Below, piece by piece: positions 60,878 through 64,000 of a stretch of DNA of 64,000 nucleotides (positions are counted from its first letter, which is position 1; each line of letters begins with the position of its first letter). The notes below the pieces were generated by a model. It searched no databases, had not been told where the DNA came from, and saw only the letters and a program-made list of their open reading frames with translations. The translations under genes were made by a program, and so were the position numbers. The stretch is from Hemileia vastatrix. Lineage: Eukaryota > Basidiomycota > Pucciniomycetes > Pucciniales > Zaghouaniaceae. The DNA lies in NCBI GenBank assembly GCA_030280995.1, contig JASXTE010000005.1, positions 37,545,203-37,609,202 of the forward strand, given 5' to 3'.

Positions 60878-61811
60878 TTTTTAGTAAAGGGAGAACTTAA
60901 AGAAGTAGCTTCATCATAATCAATCAGATCCAATTCCTCTTCACATGTATCAGAAACACCTTGATCAGTAATTTTTTAAATTTAACCTGAACTGAGGGAA
61001 GGAAATATTAAGATGTATTAGTTTTATTTTTGCTTTTATCAAAAGAAAAATAAAAAGAATTTAAAAATCTCCAGGACAAAAATCAACTGAAATAATAATC
61101 ACAATTTTTATTAACTCAAAATTATTTTATAACCAGGATTAAAAGAAATCAACTGAAGAAACAAAATTAATTTTTTAATCAACAAATTAAATTTTGATAA
61201 TTATTAGGATTAAAATCAACTGAAGGATATTTTATTACCATGACTTGATGTCAACTGAAATAATTTTAATATAATTTATTTTTATTAATTTTTAATATTT
61301 TATTGACATGACAACTTTTCAACTGGAACAATAATATTATTTTAATTTATCAGGACAAAGTCAACTGAAAAAAAAAATATAATATAATAACAATAAAATA
61401 TTTTATATTACTTCTAGGACTAAGAACACTATAGTACTATCTTTGTCAACTAGGGAAAAAAAATAAAAAATCCAAATTACCAGACACCTCCCCCTGAAAA
61501 ATGAGCAAATTAATTCCACTTACAGAGTGCTGAGTAAAAGGAAATACGTAGAGTATGAAGAGTGGAAAGTGACCCAAAAATAGTAATCAATATAATTACC
61601 ACCAATATATATGACTATAGTCAATATATAGACTTAAGTTTTGGACCGCAGTTTGATTCCCGTTCGCAGCAAAAAAATAAGTCACACGACTGATGACTTT
61701 TGTGCTTTTTTTCATCCACTTTGTCCTTATAGGTATCTTGATGGCGATGGTCCCATGGTCTCAGGCCTCAAGATATCGATGTGCTGTTGACAATTCGGAA
61801 AGGGTCCCAAC
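60878..61811 (-). other. 5' leader of element F between LTR and gag
   Basis: AT-rich, with repeated TCAACTGAA motifs (61080-61380). Directly inside the 5' LTR (minus strand) GTTGGGACCCTTTCC may be the primer site. At 61649-61675 CGCAGTTTGATTCCCGTTCG resembles a tRNA T-arm, but no complete tRNA could be folded. Confidence 0.5.
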
Positions 61812-62818
61812 TGTTGATGGGTCTCTTGGTCTAGAAGATTTATCTGGAGGTTCTACAGGGACGTTAAGTGGATTATTGGACTTTCAAAGGCAATGTACGT
61901 ATTTATTTATCCTTTTTGATTATTTACTCAGATTAAAGAGGTGAGAATATAAAATTATTATTATAATTAATGAGTTAGAAGTACGTGAATGTAAATACTA
62001 AAACAATAATACATAGTAATAAATATTTAAGTATAGTAAATGTTTGGAAATATAAGTAAGTAATGGAATGAATCAAAAACAACCAGAAAAGAAAGCCTTA
62101 CACTACGCAATATAGGGGGTGGACTTGCTAGCAAGTCCTCAACCTGAACTCAGATGGAACTCAGATGGAACTCAGACTGAACTCAGACTGAACCCATACT
62201 GAACTCTACTTGAACACCCACCTAAAACTGTTCTGCTGAGTGGTGTTCATCCCTGATTGTATGGTTCCTTTATCAATAGCTCAATGTGTGTTCAATCTAT
62301 GGTGAGTTTGGGTCCAAGGTTGCGGACTTGCTAGCAAGTCCGCCCCCCATATTGTGTGGTGTTATATAGGCAAAGGAGAGACAAAGCACAGTGTTAAAAT
62401 CCTAAATACAGTAGTATGAGAAAAGAAAGAAATATTCCAGAAAAACATTTCCAATTAATAAGGTTGTTCCAAAAAGAAGTTGTCAGAAAAGTGTATTTAC
62501 TGTATATGACAGAAATAAATGAATGTATTTAAAATTTACTGTAAATGTCAATTTTAAATAAGTAATTTGAATTTTTTGTAGATAGGTAATTTTATTTTAA
62601 TATTAATTTCTATTTCTTTTAACCTGTCATTGAGCACAGTGTTGGAAAATAGAAATATAAGGAACATTTTAATTATTCACTAACTTTACCATTTTGTAAT
62701 TAGTTAATTTGTTATAGGTAAATTTAATGTAAATTAATAAAATTAAAATAATAAGGTGTGGCTTCATCCAGTAAATAATTAATTATTTTACTCGATAAGT
62801 CTAGCAGCCTGGCTGACA
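61812..62818 (-). repeat. 5' LTR of element F with MITE insertion
   Basis: 1007 bp including the 261-bp MITE and its 3-bp duplication. Otherwise similar to 45295-46066 with small deletions. Confidence 0.88.
62101..62361. mobile_element. CACTA-like MITE, 261 bp
   Basis: The left end CACTACGCAATATAGGGGG and right end, reversed, CACCACACAATATGGGGGG. Both continue into the 18-bp palindrome GGACTTGCTAGCAAGTCC (about 62121 and 62324). Direct TTA repeats flank it (62098-62100 and 62362-62364), and the LTR at 45295-46066 shows the empty site. The interior has a tandem run of 11-bp units (AACTCAGATGG and variants, about 62150-62215). No coding capacity. The CACTA assignment rests on terminal bases and the 3-bp duplication. 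Confidence 0.8.
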
Positions 62819-63321
62819 GTAGTTTAAGTTGAGGAGAAAGAAAAGAATTAAAGGAAGGTAAAGAGTCCCATTTTCAAAAATCATTATCTATTTGCGCTTA
62901 AGATAAATTTCTGAGAAAATAATAGATTCCTATAGAATTAAAATGAGTGAACTATATTAAGAATGTATCAATAAAAATTATTATACTTACCAAGAAAATA
63001 TCCTTTAATAAATCCTGGTCTCCATCCAAAACCAATCATGATACCACCAAGCAAATTTTTATTCATTATTGGTAAGCAAACCAAAGCCATTTGATATAGT
63101 GTCCTAATAAGGTTAGATAGTTGAATAAAGGATTCATATTTAAGTCCATTGAATGAATGATTTTTGTAAATAAATTGAGGTTTAAACATATTACTTATTA
63201 CAGCCTTAACTTCATCACCTCGAAAATTGGTTAGATATTCAATATCTTCAGGTAAATTCTTGGAATATTTATTTTTTATTGAATTTAGTTTTATAATACT
63301 TTCTGTTTTGTATATACCCAA

Positions 63322-63805
63322 ATAAAATATTCAAGTATATATTTTTTATAATTCTTCTATTTTGATAAGATTGATCATCATTTTTTATTTTTGAGGGTTA
63401 TGAAGAAGATTGAATTGAAGTAGAGATTTAAAAAGATGATAAAGAGGATGATGATGAAGATAGAGGTGTAAGGCTTGAATCAGAAGAAACAGATTTTGTT
63501 TTTTCAAATTTTTTTTTTGAAAAATTATCATTTTTTGATGATTTTTCTGAATTATTTTTTGATGATTGAAATGAAGTAGAAATTGAAGAAGATCATAAAG
63601 AAAACTATGATGAAAATAGAAGTGTAAGGCTTTAATCAGAAGAAACATACATTTTGTTTTTCTGAAAATTTTTTTAATGGTCAAACAAACATCAATTTTT
63701 TAAGAAATAATTAAAAACTCACACAATTTAAATAAAATAGCCTTAAAAGTTTTTATCAAATAATTAATAAGAATAATTATTACTTTACTTCAATTTGACA
63801 AGTTT
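63322..63805 (-). repeat. Ser-rich or low-complexity tandem duplication upstream of Tet-like exon
   Basis: Two diverged copies of about 145 bp (63405-63550 and 63550-63690) share GAAGTAGA, GATGATAAAGA and GTGTAAGGCTTGAATCAGAA. One minus-strand frame gives Ser-rich text, so this may be a decayed N-terminal exon of the Tet-like gene. That remains a guess. Confidence 0.5.
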
Positions 63806-64000
63806 TGTCAGCCAGGCTATACCAGGAGCCCAGTAAATGATATGTTGATTTATTGGACCTGAAAGAGGGCATAAGAATTGCATTTGATGTATATAAATTA
63901 ATATTTTATTGCATAATAAAATTATATAAGTATCTTATTTAATATAAGTGTTATATTAATTTTATTGTTATATAAATTATTTATACATTTAAATTAAGCA
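63806..64000 (+). mobile_element. Possible LTR start of a further element (cut by window end)
   Basis: TGTCAGCCAGGCTATACC shares its first 13 bases with the element F LTR. The rest differs, and the sequence leaves the window before any diagnostic feature. Confidence 0.35.

Larger units (their letters stand above)
45295..62818 (-). mobile_element. Ty3/Gypsy element F (minus strand), itself interrupted
   Basis: On the minus strand the LTRs start TGTCAGCC and end CATCAACA: the 3' LTR is 45295-46066 and the 5' LTR is 61812-62818. The target duplication is GTAGT (45290-45294 and 62819-62823). The polypurine tract GAGTGAGGGAG is adjacent to the 3' LTR. Gag lies at 58868-60877 and pol at 46185-49990. 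Element G is inserted in gag at GTTTC, and a CACTA-like MITE sits in the 5' LTR. Without insertions it is about 8.4 kb. Confidence 0.9.
44860..63321 (-). pseudogene. Tet-like oxygenase gene of element D, split by Gypsy F
   Basis: On the minus strand, the first recognised exon is 63321-62991, with IEYLTNFRGDEVKAVISNMF and NLLGGIMIGFGWRPGFIKGYFLG. A 61 bp GTAAGT...CTATAG intron follows, then 62929-62824 (IYYFLRNLS, FNSFLSPQLK). After the insertion it resumes at 45294 and runs to about 44870 (NKIYTN, LGVFSYINPITGKPIPSP, YFLDHRYIIDFGLRN, NNHQTKN). Joining at GTAGT restores homology to copy 2. It is the only copy here showing the N-terminal GFGWRPGF region typical of the family. The HxD position reads Y-T-N, and stops are present. 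Confidence 0.6.
42382..64000. mobile_element. PIF/Harbinger-like transposon D, left part (nested by Gypsy F)
   Basis: The TIR AGGGGGTGTCAGTTTTGGC starts at 42382. The Myb-like gene (plus) and the Tet-like gene (minus) face each other, the same layout as at 1-6562. The Tet-like gene is split at GTAGT by the Gypsy element 45295-62818 and its 5' exons are at 62824-63321. The right end and any transposase lie beyond the window or were lost. Confidence 0.7.

Noticed and set aside
61640..61680. tRNA T-arm-like CGCAGTTTGATTCCCGTTCG
   Set aside because: No matching D-arm, anticodon arm or acceptor stem could be found around it on either strand.

Overview
The window looks like a repeat-rich, AT-rich region of a basidiomycete genome, most likely a rust fungus (Pucciniales). 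The reasons are four intron-rich host genes with short GT-AG introns (about 50-100 bp) and fungal-type products, set in dense nested transposons. The cargo genes resemble the Tet-like 2OG-Fe(II) oxygenase and Myb/SANT-like proteins I associate with rust repeats. The species cannot be fixed from the sequence.

Layout. 1-13251: a cluster of PIF/Harbinger-like DNA transposons. An older element (Tet-like gene, Myb-like gene, terminal inverted repeat at 6562) is interrupted by a 3.46 kb copy (2563-6023). A second, inverted copy (7620-10161) makes a large imperfect palindrome centred near 7138. A further Tet-like copy and a truncated transposase follow (11222-13251). 13745-16175: two host genes, head to head with 67 bp between start codons: pyrroline-5-carboxylate reductase (minus) and an FRG1-like protein (plus). 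16810-17010: a MITE. 17015-34300: one PIF/Harbinger-like element flanked by ATT target duplications, split by a Gypsy chromovirus (18319-26796, TSD GTATC) and a Copia element (28093-33122, TSD ATAGG). 34591-40497: two more host genes, head to head: cysteinyl-tRNA synthetase (minus) and proteasome ATPase Rpt1 (plus). 41020-42110: Gypsy and Tc1/mariner relics. 42382 to the window end: another PIF/Harbinger-like element whose Tet-like gene is split by a Gypsy element (45295-62818, TSD GTAGT). That element is itself split by a related Gypsy element (50026-58862, TSD GTTTC) and carries a CACTA-like MITE in one LTR.

How it fits together. The partial copies combine into one model for the PIF/Harbinger family: TIR, transposase pointing inward, Tet-like dioxygenase in the same direction, Myb/SANT-like gene pointing back, TIR. 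This would be a DNA transposon carrying a DNA-modification-type enzyme. It is the most unusual feature here, although every oxygenase copy in the window is decayed and lacks a clean HxD metal-binding motif. Premature stops and LTR differences in the retrotransposons are biased toward CpG transitions, as expected if these elements are cytosine-methylated. The four host genes encode housekeeping functions: proline synthesis, RNA processing, translation and protein turnover.
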